A stretch of 16,182 bases of DNA from JAFAZJ01 sp964437145 (GTDB taxonomy: Bacteria > Pseudomonadota > Alphaproteobacteria > Reyranellales > Reyranellaceae), in the NCBI GenBank assembly GCA_964437145.1, contig CAYTFW010000151.1, positions 1 through 16,182 on the forward strand, read 5' to 3'. Below are positions 7,085-14,197 of this stretch, piece after piece. The notes beneath the pieces were generated by a model, which worked only from the letters and a program-made list of their open reading frames with translations, was not told the DNA's origin and did no database searches. The translations under genes were made by a program, and so were the position numbers. Position 1 is the stretch's first letter. Every line of letters begins with the position of its first letter.

Positions 7085-8113
7085 ATGGCCGATCGTGGAC
7101 TTGTGCTGGTGACCGGCGGGTCGGGATACATCGCGGGGTTCTGCATCGCTCGGCTGATCGCGGAAGGCTGGCACGTCCGCACCACGGTCCGCTCGCTGTC
7201 GCGGCAGGACGAGGTGCGGCGCACGCTGTCGAAGATCTCGACGCCGGGCGACAAGCTGACATTCGTCGCCGCCGATCTCAACGCCGATGGCGGCTGGGCC
7301 GAGGCCGTCGCGGGCTGCGATTTCGTCCAGCACGTCGCCTCGCCGCTGCCCTCGCGCAATCCCAAGGATGACGCGGAGCTGGTGCGGCCGGCGCGCGACG
7401 GCGCGCTTCGAGTCTTGGCCGCGGCGCGGCAAGCGGGCGTGAAGCGCGTGGTCATGACGGCGTCGACGGCGGCGATCGCCTATGGCCATGGCGGCCGCGC
7501 CACGCCGTTCACCGAGGCGGACTGGTCGGACGAGACCAACCGCGCCGATACCTCGGCCTACGAGCGCTCCAAGACCATCGCCGAACGCGCGGCCTGGGCC
7601 TGGATCAAGGAGCATGGCGGCGGGCTCGAGCTGACGACGGTCAACCCCGGCGCTGTGCTGGGCCCAGTGCTCGGCCGCGACTACTCCGCGTCGATCGACA
7701 TCGTGAAGAAGCTGCTCGACGGCTCGCTGCCCGGTCTTCCCCGCTTCGGCTGGCCGTTGGTCGACGTCCGCGATATCGCCGATCTCCATTATCGCGCCAT
7801 GCTCGAGCCGCGCGCCGCCGGCGAGCGCTTTCTCGGCGCCGGCGACTTCTATTGGATGAGCGACATCGCCCGGGCGCTCAAGACGCGGCTGCCGGCGCTG
7901 GCCAAACGTGTGCCAACGCGTGGCTTGCCCGACTGGCTGCTGCGCGGGCTCGCGTTGTTCGATCCCGTGGTGCGCGAGCGGCTGTTCGAGCTCGGCAAGG
8001 AACGGCCGGTCTCGGCGGCCAAGGCGAAGACGATGCTCGGCTGGGCGCCGCGATCCAACGACGACGCCATCGTCGCCACCGCCGAGAGCCTGGTCGCCGA
8101 AGGCCTCGTCTGA
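7085..8113 (+). CDS. NAD(P)-dependent SDR reductase/epimerase, dihydroflavonol-4-reductase-like
   Basis: A 342-residue extended short-chain dehydrogenase. The N-terminal Rossmann motif TGGSGYIAG (10-18) is followed by an arginine-containing VRTTVRS segment that suggests NADP preference. The active-site residues are Ser/Thr127-128 in VMTASTAAIAYG and Tyr159-Lys163 (YERSK). The NPGAVLGPVL block and VDVRDIADLHYRAML are characteristic of the dihydroflavonol reductase / cinnamoyl-CoA reductase-like group, whose bacterial members reduce assorted aldehydes or ketones. The ATG at 7085 begins MADRGLVLVTGG, the normal start for the fold. It is divergent from the TetR gene and probably controlled by it through the palindrome at 7031-7052. 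It ends 10 bp from the convergent hisH gene. Substrate unknown. Confidence 0.92.
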   Translation: MADRGLVLVTGGSGYIAGFCIARLIAEGWHVRTTVRSLSRQDEVRRTLSKISTPGDKLTFVAADLNADGGWAEAVAGCDFVQHVASPLPSRNPKDDAELVRPARDGALRVLAAARQAGVKRVVMTASTAAIAYGHGGRATPFTEADWSDETNRADTSAYERSKTIAERAAWAWIKEHGGGLELTTVNPGAVLGPVLGRDYSASIDIVKKLLDGSLPGLPRFGWPLVDVRDIADLHYRAMLEPRAAGERFLGAGDFYWMSDIARALKTRLPALAKRVPTRGLPDWLLRGLALFDPVVRERLFELGKERPVSAAKAKTMLGWAPRSNDDAIVATAESLVAEGLV

Positions 8114-8123
8114 TCGCCGCCGC

Positions 8124-8771
8124 TCAGGGTTTCCAACGCAGGAAATTGGCGATCAGCGTGAGGCCGGTGCGCTGGCTCTTCTCGGGGTGGAACTGCGTGC
8201 CCGCCATGTTGTCGCGACCGACCATCGCGGTGAGCTTGCCGCCATAGTCGGTGCGCGCCAGCACCGTCTCGGGCTTCGCCGCGCGCAGCTCGTAGGAGTG
8301 CACGAAATAGGCGTGATCTCCAGGGGCGATACCGGCGAGCAGCGGATGCGCCGTGGCGAGATCGACGAGCTCGTTCCAGCCCATATGCGGGATCTTCAGG
8401 TGGCGATCGGCGGGCGCGATGCGCACCACCTCGCCCGGTATCCAGTCGAGGCCCGGATGCGTGCCGTACTCGACGCCGCGCGTAGCCATCAGCTGCATGC
8501 CGACGCAGATGCCGAGGAACGGCTTGCCGCGCTCGATCACCTCGCGCCGCAGGATCTCGACCATCCCTGAAACGGCGTAGAGGCCGGCGCGGCAATCGGC
8601 GAAGGCGCCGACGCCGGGCAGCACGATGCGCTCGGCGCGCTCGACGACCTTGGGATCGCCGCTCACGACGATGTCGTGGCCGCTGCCGGACTCGCGGGCG
8701 GCGCGTTCGAAGGCCTTGGCGGCGGAGCGCAGGTTACCGGAGCCGTAATCGACGATGGCGACGCTGGGCAT
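8124..8771 (-). CDS. hisH: Imidazole glycerol phosphate synthase, glutamine amidotransferase subunit HisH
   Basis: A 215-residue class I glutamine amidotransferase. It releases ammonia from glutamine and channels it to HisF, which makes imidazole glycerol phosphate and AICAR in histidine synthesis. The N-terminal VAIVDYGSGNLRS, oxyanion-strand LPGVGAF (51-57), nucleophile Cys89 in GICVGMQ, HMGWN, FVHSY and the His195/Glu197 pair in TQFHPEKS complete the triad. Length is normal. It starts 9 bp after the hisB stop on the same strand, so hisB-hisH form an operon. The partner subunit hisF and hisA, which often follow, are absent: the next gene is the convergent SDR reductase. Confidence 0.97.
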   Translation of the reverse strand: MPSVAIVDYGSGNLRSAAKAFERAARESGSGHDIVVSGDPKVVERAERIVLPGVGAFADCRAGLYAVSGMVEILRREVIERGKPFLGICVGMQLMATRGVEYGTHPGLDWIPGEVVRIAPADRHLKIPHMGWNELVDLATAHPLLAGIAPGDHAYFVHSYELRAAKPETVLARTDYGGKLTAMVGRDNMAGTQFHPEKSQRTGLTLIANFLRWKP

Positions 8772-8780
8772 GTCAGGGCT

Positions 8781-9386
8781 TCAGAGCACGCCCTTGGTCG
8801 AGGGCACCGCCTGCGCCGCGCGCGGATCGATCTCGACCGCCTGGCGCAGCGCGCGCGCCAGCCCCTTGAAGCAGCTCTCGACGATATGGTGGTTGTTCTC
8901 GCCGTACTGGTTCCAGACATGCAGCGTCAGCCCGCCCATCTGGGCGAAGGCCTGGAACCATTCCTTGAACAGCTCGGTGTCCATCTCGCCCAGCTTGGGC
9001 CGCGAGAATTGCACCTTCCAGATCAGGTAGGGCCGGTTCGAGGCGTCGAGCGCCACGTCGGTGCGCGTCTCGTCCATCGGGATGATGGCCGCGCCATAGC
9101 GGCGGATGCCCTTGCGGTCGCCCAGCGCCTTGCTGAGCGCCTCGCCCAGGGCCAGGCCGACATCCTCGGTGGTGTGGTGGAAGTCGATATGCAGATCGCC
9201 CTTGGCGCGCACCTTGAGGTCGAACAGGCCGTGCTTGGCGAGCTGGTCGAGCATGTGGTCGAGAAAGCCGATGCCGGTTTGCACATCCGATGTGCCCGAG
9301 CCATCGAGGTTCATCGACACCTCGATATCGGTCTCCTTGGTCTTGCGCGCCACCGTGGCGACACGGGGCGCGGGCGCGCTGGACAT
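8781..9386 (-). CDS. hisB: Imidazoleglycerol-phosphate dehydratase HisB
   Basis: A 201-residue dehydratase converting imidazoleglycerol phosphate to imidazole acetol phosphate (histidine synthesis). The metal-binding and catalytic segments are intact: GIGFLDHMLDQLAKHG, DLHIDFHHTTEDVGLALG, RRYGAAIIPMDE and NNHHIVESCFKGLARALRQA, ending in the usual PSTKGVL. It is the monofunctional form, without the HisB phosphatase domain of enterobacteria. I took the ATG at 9386 because it gives MSSAPAPR then VATVARKTKETDIEV, matching the family, and a GAGGAG ribosome binding site lies a few bases upstream. The frame stays open up to 9626, but that extension is unlike any HisB and covers an inverted repeat. 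First gene of a hisB-hisH operon. Confidence 0.97.
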   Translation of the reverse strand: MSSAPAPRVATVARKTKETDIEVSMNLDGSGTSDVQTGIGFLDHMLDQLAKHGLFDLKVRAKGDLHIDFHHTTEDVGLALGEALSKALGDRKGIRRYGAAIIPMDETRTDVALDASNRPYLIWKVQFSRPKLGEMDTELFKEWFQAFAQMGGLTLHVWNQYGENNHHIVESCFKGLARALRQAVEIDPRAAQAVPSTKGVL

Positions 9387-9473
9387 GGAACTCCTCACCG
9401 CGAAAGCAGCGTCCCTATAACAGAGCGGTACCGGTGGGGCCACTGAGGCGGTGGCGCCCCGGACCGCGCGCCA

Positions 9474-9513
9474 ACGCGGGACATTGTAGGGTGGCTGGAA
9501 ATATGTCCCGCGT
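9474..9513. repeat. Perfect 11-bp inverted repeat upstream of hisB
   Basis: Arms ACGCGGGACAT (9474-9484) and ATGTCCCGCGT (9503-9513) around an 18-nt spacer, about 90 bp upstream of the hisB start codon. In a hisB leader transcript it would form a stable stem-loop. No T-tract follows in either direction, so it is not a standard intrinsic terminator. Confidence 0.75.
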
Positions 9514-9763
9514 CGGCACGCGATCCGAAGCAGCTCTGGGATCACGCGCTCGCAGTCGCGGATCGAATTCGGGGCGGAAAGAAGCCTTGGCACACGTGGT
9601 CGAAACCCGGGAGACGTCCCATTCATCGTTGCCTGTCAGCCACATGCCAGCCGCCCGAGAGGAGAGTCGAGAGGGCGGTCCGGGTGGAGCACAGACTTCC
9701 CTCGCGGCCGGACGATGGGTAGTCGCCGGGACGAATGGGACGCTGGTCCGGGGATTTCAACGC

Positions 9764-9789
9764 TCGCGGTCTGTGGAAGTGGACCGCGA
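9764..9789. repeat. 8-bp stem-loop
   Basis: Arms TCGCGGTC (9764-9771) and GACCGCGA (9782-9789), perfect, with a 10-nt loop. Part of the hairpin-rich gap between hisB and rsmB. Role unknown. Confidence 0.55.
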
Positions 9790-9835
9790 TTGGTGCATCG
9801 GTGCTATCAGTTCTTTCCTATGCCGTTCGTCAAAA

Positions 9836-9864
9836 TACCCGAGCCGAAAATTAGGGGCTCGGTA
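9836..9864 (-). terminator. Possible weak terminator or stem-loop downstream of rsmB
   Basis: Arms TACCCGAGCC (9836-9845) and GGCTCGGTA (9856-9864) pair over nine bases with one bulged C; the loop is 10 nt and AT-rich. Read on the minus strand the stem is followed by TATTTTG, a poor U-tract, so it could weakly terminate rsmB transcription, which ends about 190 bp upstream. It has no U-tract on the plus strand. Confidence 0.3.
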
Positions 9865-9943
9865 CGCTCGTATGTGTTCAACGCTACTCTTTATGCGGAT
9901 GGCGTGAACCATCTTGTATCTGCCTGAAAATACAGGCGTCATG

Positions 9944-9972
9944 TATGTAACGAATCTCTCCTCTTGAGTCAA
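9944..9972 (-). promoter_or_regulatory. Candidate sigma-70-type promoter toward hisB
   Basis: On the minus strand TTGACT (9972-9967) is followed after exactly 17 nt by TACATA (9949-9944). The -35 matches consensus at five of six bases, the -10 at only three. It faces hisB, about 560 bp away, and would give a long leader containing several of the hairpins in this gap. Confidence 0.3.
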
Positions 9973-9975
9973 TTG

Positions 9976-10019
9976 GCATGCATAGTGTTCTGTTTTTATT
10001 CACCGATCACTGTGCGTGC
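9976..10019 (+). other. 12-bp stem-loop, better paired in plus-strand RNA
   Basis: GCATGCATAGTG (9976-9987) pairs with CACTGTGCGTGC (10008-10019) around a 20-nt U-rich loop. As plus-strand RNA all 12 positions pair, two as G:U; on the minus strand these two become A:C mismatches. This asymmetry hints at selection on a plus-strand transcript. No adjacent terminator tract is seen. Confidence 0.4.
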
Positions 10020-10052
10020 ATGATGTGCCGAATGATCCGTCCCGTCGCGGCG

Positions 10053-11366
10053 TCAGGTCAATCGACGTAGACGCGCGGCAAAGAAGCCGTCCATGCCCGC
10101 CCGATCAGGCCACATTGATGGAAGGGTTCGCAGGTCGCCTTCGGGTGTGATCGCCTCGGCGAGACCCCCGACCTCCGATGGCATCAATGGCACGCGCTCG
10201 ACGATGCCGGCGTTCACATGCGCCGTCACGCGCGCGGGCCCTTCCTGCGGCTGCAGAGAGCACACCGCGTACACGACCAGCCCACCCGGGCGCACCATGG
10301 CGATCGCCCGCTCGAGCAGCGTCGCCTGCACCGTCGCCAGCCGCGCGACATCGGTCTCGCTCTTCAGCCAGGCGATATCGGGATGGCGGCGCAGCGTGCC
10401 CGTGGCACTGCAGGGCGCGTCGAGCAGCACCGCGTCGGGCGGCGAGTCCGGGCGCCATGTCGCGCCGTCGGCGGCCACCAGCGTGGCGCTCAGGCCGATG
10501 CGCTTGAGATTCTCCGCCACGCGCTTGAGCCGCTTGGCCGACAGATCGACAGCGGTGACGCGCGCCCCGGCGGCGGCGAGCTGCAAGGTCTTGCCGCCCG
10601 GCGCGGCGCAGAGATCGACGACATGGCGGGCGGCCACATCGCCCAGCAGACGCGCGGGCAGGGCGGCGGCGGCGTCCTGCACCCACCACGCGCCCTCGGC
10701 ATAGCCCGGCAGTTCCTCGATCCGGCCGCCGGCGGCGCGACGTAGCGTGCCTGTTGGCAGAAGCTCCGCCTGAAGACGTTCGGCCCATAGGGCGGGCTCG
10801 GCCTTGGGCGTGATGTCGAGCGGCGCCTCGACGAGATGCGCCGCAGCGATCGCGCGCGTCACCGGCTCGCCATAGGCGGCGATCCAGGAGTCCCAGAGCC
10901 AGGCCGGACTGTCGAGGCGCAAGCGATCCGCGCCCGCCCAAAGGCCATCGCCTTCCTGGGCCACCCGGCGCAGCACGGCGTTGACCAAGCCCTTGTAGGC
11001 GCCGCTCTCCAACGTCGCGGCGAGACCGACGGCCGTGTCGACGGCGGCGTGCGCCGGCGTGCCGAGGAAGGCGAGCTGCGCCACCGCCAGGCGCAGCACA
11101 CCGCGCACAAGATGGGCGCGCGGCGCCAGCGGCTTTTCCATCAGACGGCCGAGCGCCGCGTCGATCTCGCCCAGCCGGCGCAAGGTTGTGGCCACCAGCA
11201 GGCGCACGAAGGCGCGGTCGCGCGGCGCCAGGCGCAGGAAGTCGCCGTGCGCCGTCAGCGTGTCGTCGAACGGCTGACGCGCGCGCAGCACGCGATCGAG
11301 AATCGACAGCGCCACGCGGCGCGCGGCCAGCGGATCGTCGGCGGGGGCCGTCTGCGGATCGGTCAT
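10053..11366 (-). CDS. rsmB: 16S rRNA (cytosine-5-)-methyltransferase RsmB-like
   Basis: A 437-residue RNA m5C methyltransferase. E. coli RsmB (Sun/Fmu) methylates C967 of 16S rRNA with S-adenosylmethionine. An N-terminal NusB-like helical domain (about 10-135, ARRVALSILDRVLRARQPFD onward) precedes the Rossmann methyltransferase domain: motif I VVDLCAAPGGKTLQ, then ATLVAADGATW, LLDAPCSATGTLRRHPD with Cys319, and YAVCSLQPQEG with Cys369. These two cysteines correspond to the release and catalytic pair of the family; the usual TCS reads VCS, but the cysteine is kept. The ATG at 11366 (MTDPQTAPADDPLAARR) was preferred because the frame upstream to 11579 encodes a basic, non-homologous stretch and overlaps the divergent ABC gene. 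No clear Shine-Dalgarno sequence. Divergent from the ABC transporter with 67 bp between. Confidence 0.93.
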   Translation of the reverse strand: MTDPQTAPADDPLAARRVALSILDRVLRARQPFDDTLTAHGDFLRLAPRDRAFVRLLVATTLRRLGEIDAALGRLMEKPLAPRAHLVRGVLRLAVAQLAFLGTPAHAAVDTAVGLAATLESGAYKGLVNAVLRRVAQEGDGLWAGADRLRLDSPAWLWDSWIAAYGEPVTRAIAAAHLVEAPLDITPKAEPALWAERLQAELLPTGTLRRAAGGRIEELPGYAEGAWWVQDAAAALPARLLGDVAARHVVDLCAAPGGKTLQLAAAGARVTAVDLSAKRLKRVAENLKRIGLSATLVAADGATWRPDSPPDAVLLDAPCSATGTLRRHPDIAWLKSETDVARLATVQATLLERAIAMVRPGGLVVYAVCSLQPQEGPARVTAHVNAGIVERVPLMPSEVGGLAEAITPEGDLRTLPSMWPDRAGMDGFFAARLRRLT

Positions 11367-11433
11367 CGGCGCGGGTCTTAGTACGCGCGCGCGCCGTGGG
11401 CTACAGTGATCCTCCCGTATCCGGAGCACCGGC

Positions 11434-13149
11434 ATGAAGCGAACCAGAGAATTTGTGCGCGATCTGATCTTCCTGGCGCGGCCATACTTCACGTCGGAGG
11501 AGCGCTGGTCGGCATTGAGCCTGCTGGTCCTGGTGATCGCTGTGACCCTCGGCCTCGTGTGGCTGGAGGTCATCTTCAACGAATGGTATGGCCGCTTCTA
11601 CACCTCGCTCGAGAAGAAGGACGAGGCGGTGTTCTTCCGCGAGATGAAGGTGTTCGCGCTGCTGGCCTTCATTTTCATCGCGATGTCGATTCTCGAGTTC
11701 CTGGTTCAGCAAGGTCTGCAGCTACGGTGGCGCCGATGGATGACACGACGCTACCTTGCGCTGTGGTTCACGCACCGGGCCTTCTTCCGAGTCGAGCTTG
11801 AGCGCAGCGCGGACAACCCCGACCAGCGTATCGCCGACGATATCCGTACCTTCATCGAGAACTCGGTGACCCTCACGCTGGGCCTGCTGAGCGCCATCGT
11901 CACGTTCGTGTCCTTCGTGATCATACTGTGGACGTTGTCCGGACCGCTGACCTTCGCGCTCGCCGGCAGCCCGGTCACCATTCCCGCCTACATGGTGTGG
12001 GCCGCGATCATTTACGCGTTTGTCGGCACCGGGTTGGCACACCTTGTCGGACGGCCGTTGATCCCGCTGAACTTCCGCAAGGAGAAGGTCGAGGCCGACT
12101 TCCGCTTCGAGCTGGTGCGTACCCGCGAGAACGCCGAGGCGATCGCGTTGTACAACGGCGAGCGCCATGAGGAGCCGGCGTTGCGTGAGCGCTTCGGCCA
12201 CGTGCTCGACGTTTGGTGGTCGGTTATCAAGGTGCGAACCAGATTGGCCGCGTATTCCGCGACTTATACGCAGTTGGCCACGATCTTCCCGTACTTTGTC
12301 GCTGGTCCACGCTACTTCGCCGGCGCCATCACTCTGGGCGTGCTGGTTCAGATCGCGTCGGCGTTCAGCCAGGTGCAGCGCTCGCTGTCGTACTTCATCA
12401 GCTACTATCGGTTGCTGGCGGAATGGCGCGCCCAAATGCATCGTCTGCGCGGCTTCAACGAAGCCGTCACAGCCGCCGCGGCGGCGTCCGGCGGCCCGAT
12501 GCTCGTCGTCGACAAGACGGCGGGAATCGCCGCCGAGAGTCTCACCTTGGCTCTGCCCGATGGCCGCAAGCTGGTCGAGAACGTCGATCTGTCATTCGCG
12601 CCCAACACCCGCACGCTGGTGATGGGCCCATCGGGCTCGGGCAAGAGCACGTTGTTTCGCGCGTTGGCCGGCATCTGGCCGTTCGGTTCCGGCAAGGTCC
12701 GTGTTCCGGAGGCAGGGCGTTCGCTCTTCCTGCCGCAGAAGGCCTATTTGCCGATCGCCTCGCTGCGTGACACCGTGCGGTATCCTGATCCGGCGACGGC
12801 GGCCGATGATGATGCCGTCCGCGACGCGCTAAGGGCGGTGCGGCTGGGGCATCTTGAGGACAGGCTCGACGAGGTCGCCCATTGGGGCCAGCGGTTGTCG
12901 CCTGGTGAACAGCAGCGCCTCGCGATCGCGCGGGCGTTGCTCTACAAGCCGGACTGGCTGTTCCTCGACGAGGCGACGGCGTCAGTCGACGAGGATGTCG
13001 AGAAGCTGTTGTACGGGCTGCTACGCGAGCGCCTGCCCGATACGACGATCGTGTCGATCGGCCATCGGCCCTCGCTCAAGCAATGGCACGACACCATCCT
13101 GGCCCTTCGCCGCGACGAGAGCGGCAAGGGCCAGTTCGTTCCGGCTTAG
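11434..13149 (+). CDS. SbmA/BacA-like (YddA-type) ABC transporter, fused permease-ATPase
   Basis: A 571-residue half-transporter with a membrane domain of the SbmA/BacA class (residues about 1-335) fused to an ATPase domain (about 360-571). The membrane part shows the family segments VWLEVIFNEWYGRFYTSLEK, RRWMTRRYLALWF and NPDQRIADDIRTF (128-140). The ATPase has Walker A GPSGSGKST (398-406), signature LSPGEQ (488-493), Walker B LFLDEAT (Asp512, Glu513) and the switch His544 in SIGHRPS, so it looks active. Relatives import or export peptides, cobalamin-type compounds or very-long-chain fatty acyl groups; the substrate here is not evident. A GGAG ribosome binding site lies seven bases before the ATG. 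Its stop codon shares bases with the convergent htpX stop. It separates rsmB from htpX/DUF1674. Confidence 0.93.
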   Translation: MKRTREFVRDLIFLARPYFTSEERWSALSLLVLVIAVTLGLVWLEVIFNEWYGRFYTSLEKKDEAVFFREMKVFALLAFIFIAMSILEFLVQQGLQLRWRRWMTRRYLALWFTHRAFFRVELERSADNPDQRIADDIRTFIENSVTLTLGLLSAIVTFVSFVIILWTLSGPLTFALAGSPVTIPAYMVWAAIIYAFVGTGLAHLVGRPLIPLNFRKEKVEADFRFELVRTRENAEAIALYNGERHEEPALRERFGHVLDVWWSVIKVRTRLAAYSATYTQLATIFPYFVAGPRYFAGAITLGVLVQIASAFSQVQRSLSYFISYYRLLAEWRAQMHRLRGFNEAVTAAAAASGGPMLVVDKTAGIAAESLTLALPDGRKLVENVDLSFAPNTRTLVMGPSGSGKSTLFRALAGIWPFGSGKVRVPEAGRSLFLPQKAYLPIASLRDTVRYPDPATAADDDAVRDALRAVRLGHLEDRLDEVAHWGQRLSPGEQQRLAIARALLYKPDWLFLDEATASVDEDVEKLLYGLLRERLPDTTIVSIGHRPSLKQWHDTILALRRDESGKGQFVPA

Positions 13150-14084
13150 CCCCAGGGGCCGCGCTGACGCGGCCGCTGCGGCGCCCCCCAGGGCGAGGAC
13201 GAAGCGGCCGGTGCGTAGCCGCCGGACACCGGGCCGTAGCTCTGCGCCATCGCCTCCAGGCGCGCGATGCGGTCCTCCATCGCGGGGTGCGTTGAGAACA
13301 GGCTGCGCAGGCCGCCGCCCGACAGCGGATTGGCGATGTACATATGCGCCGTCGCCGGATTGCGCTCGGCCTGGTAGTTCGGCACGCCGCCGCGCACGTT
13401 GTTCTCGATGCGCGCCAGGGCCGAGGCGAGCCACAGCGGGTTGCCGCAGATCTCCGCGCCGAGGCGATCGGCTTCGTACTCGCGGCTGCGGCTGATGCCC
13501 ATCTGCACCAGCGTGGCGCCCAGCGGCGCCAGGATCATCAGCGCGATCGCCGCCAGCGGGTTGGGGCGATCCTCCGAGCGGCCGCCGAACATGCCCGAGA
13601 ACATGAACAGGCTGCCCAGCATGCCGATGGCGCCGGAGATCGTCGCGGCGATCGACATGGTCAGCATGTCGCGATGCTTCACGTGCGCCAGCTCGTGCGC
13701 CATCACGCCGGCGACCTCCTCGCGGCTCAGCTGGTTGAGCAGGCCGGTGGTCGCCGCGACGGCGGCGTTCTCGGGGTTGCGGCCGGTGGCGAAGGCGTTG
13801 GGCTGCTCGCTGTCGATGATGTAGACGCGCGGCATCGGCAGCTGCGCGCGCTCGGCGAGCTGGGCCACGATACCGTGGAACTCCGGCGCGTCGTGCGCCG
13901 AGACCTCGCGCGCGCCGCTCATCGACAGAACCATCTTGTCGCTGAACCAATAGGCGAAGAGGTTCATGCCCGCGGCCATGACCAGGGCGATGATCATGCC
14001 CTGCTGTCCGCCCAGCACATGACCGACGACCAGGAACAGCGCGGTCAGCGCCGCCAGCAGCAGGCCGGTCCGGAAAAAGTTCAT
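13146..14084 (-). CDS. htpX: Membrane zinc metalloprotease HtpX (peptidase M48B)
   Basis: A 312-residue inner-membrane protease that, in characterised bacteria, helps degrade misfolded membrane proteins under heat or envelope stress. Two N-terminal transmembrane helices (about 4-24 and 28-47) lead into the catalytic domain with SEQPNAFATGRNP, the zinc site HELAH (His130, Glu131, His134) and the third ligand in SREYEADR (region of Glu202). Further hydrophobic segments lie at about 140-190, and it ends in a Gly/Pro/Arg-rich tail typical of alphaproteobacterial HtpX. The ATG at 14084 (MNFFRTGLLLAALTALFLVV) is set by the GGAGG ribosome binding site six bases upstream; a GTG at 14096 lies inside that site and is rejected. 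A heat-shock-type promoter lies 47-75 bp upstream. Convergent with, and sharing stop bases with, the ABC transporter. Confidence 0.97.
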   Translation of the reverse strand: MNFFRTGLLLAALTALFLVVGHVLGGQQGMIIALVMAAGMNLFAYWFSDKMVLSMSGAREVSAHDAPEFHGIVAQLAERAQLPMPRVYIIDSEQPNAFATGRNPENAAVAATTGLLNQLSREEVAGVMAHELAHVKHRDMLTMSIAATISGAIGMLGSLFMFSGMFGGRSEDRPNPLAAIALMILAPLGATLVQMGISRSREYEADRLGAEICGNPLWLASALARIENNVRGGVPNYQAERNPATAHMYIANPLSGGGLRSLFSTHPAMEDRIARLEAMAQSYGPVSGGYAPAASSSPWGAPQRPRQRGPWG

Positions 14085-14127
14085 CAGATCCTCCACGCGC
14101 GCGCCGAGGAGCCGTCGCGCGACGCCA

Positions 14128-14158
14128 GAGAGATAAGGGACGGCGTCGTCCGATCAAG
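14128..14158 (-). promoter_or_regulatory. Heat-shock (RpoH) type promoter of htpX
   Basis: On the minus strand CTTG (14158-14155), a 17-nt spacer, then CTTATCT (14137-14131). This fits the alphaproteobacterial heat-shock pattern CTTG-N17/18-CYTATNTNNG except that the last G is C. The -10 heptamer is identical to that in front of hslV. The transcript would start near 14124, giving a leader of roughly 40 nt that contains the htpX ribosome binding site. Confidence 0.7.
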
Positions 14159-14197
14159 GACTTGCCCCCGCGACGATCAGGGCCATATTGCTGTTTC

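Larger units (their letters stand above)
9387..10052. other. Hairpin-rich intergenic region without a convincing gene
   Basis: A gap of 666 bp between hisB and rsmB, which are on the same (minus) strand. Short frames exist on both strands but none looks like a known protein. The sequence is unusually rich in inverted repeats: 9474-9513, 9764-9789, 9836-9864, 9922-9937 and 9976-10019. The part from about 9790 to 10020 is clearly more AT-rich than the rest of the window. It may hold the hisB leader, an RNA gene, or the remains of a transferred element. Confidence 0.6.

Noticed and set aside
9387..9626. N-terminal extension of hisB
   Set aside because: The frame is open but the peptide is unlike HisB, spans an inverted repeat, and a good ribosome binding site supports the ATG at 9386.
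9715..9927. 70-codon plus-strand frame in the same gap
   Set aside because: No motif, no ribosome binding site, and it includes two inverted repeats.
9757..9972. 71-codon minus-strand frame starting at TTG in the hisB-rsmB gap
   Set aside because: No ribosome binding site in front of it, no recognisable motif, and it crosses two hairpins; the putative TTG coincides with a possible -35 element.
11367..11579. N-terminal extension of rsmB
   Set aside because: It overlaps the divergent ABC transporter and encodes a basic, unrelated peptide; the ATG at 11366 fits the family.
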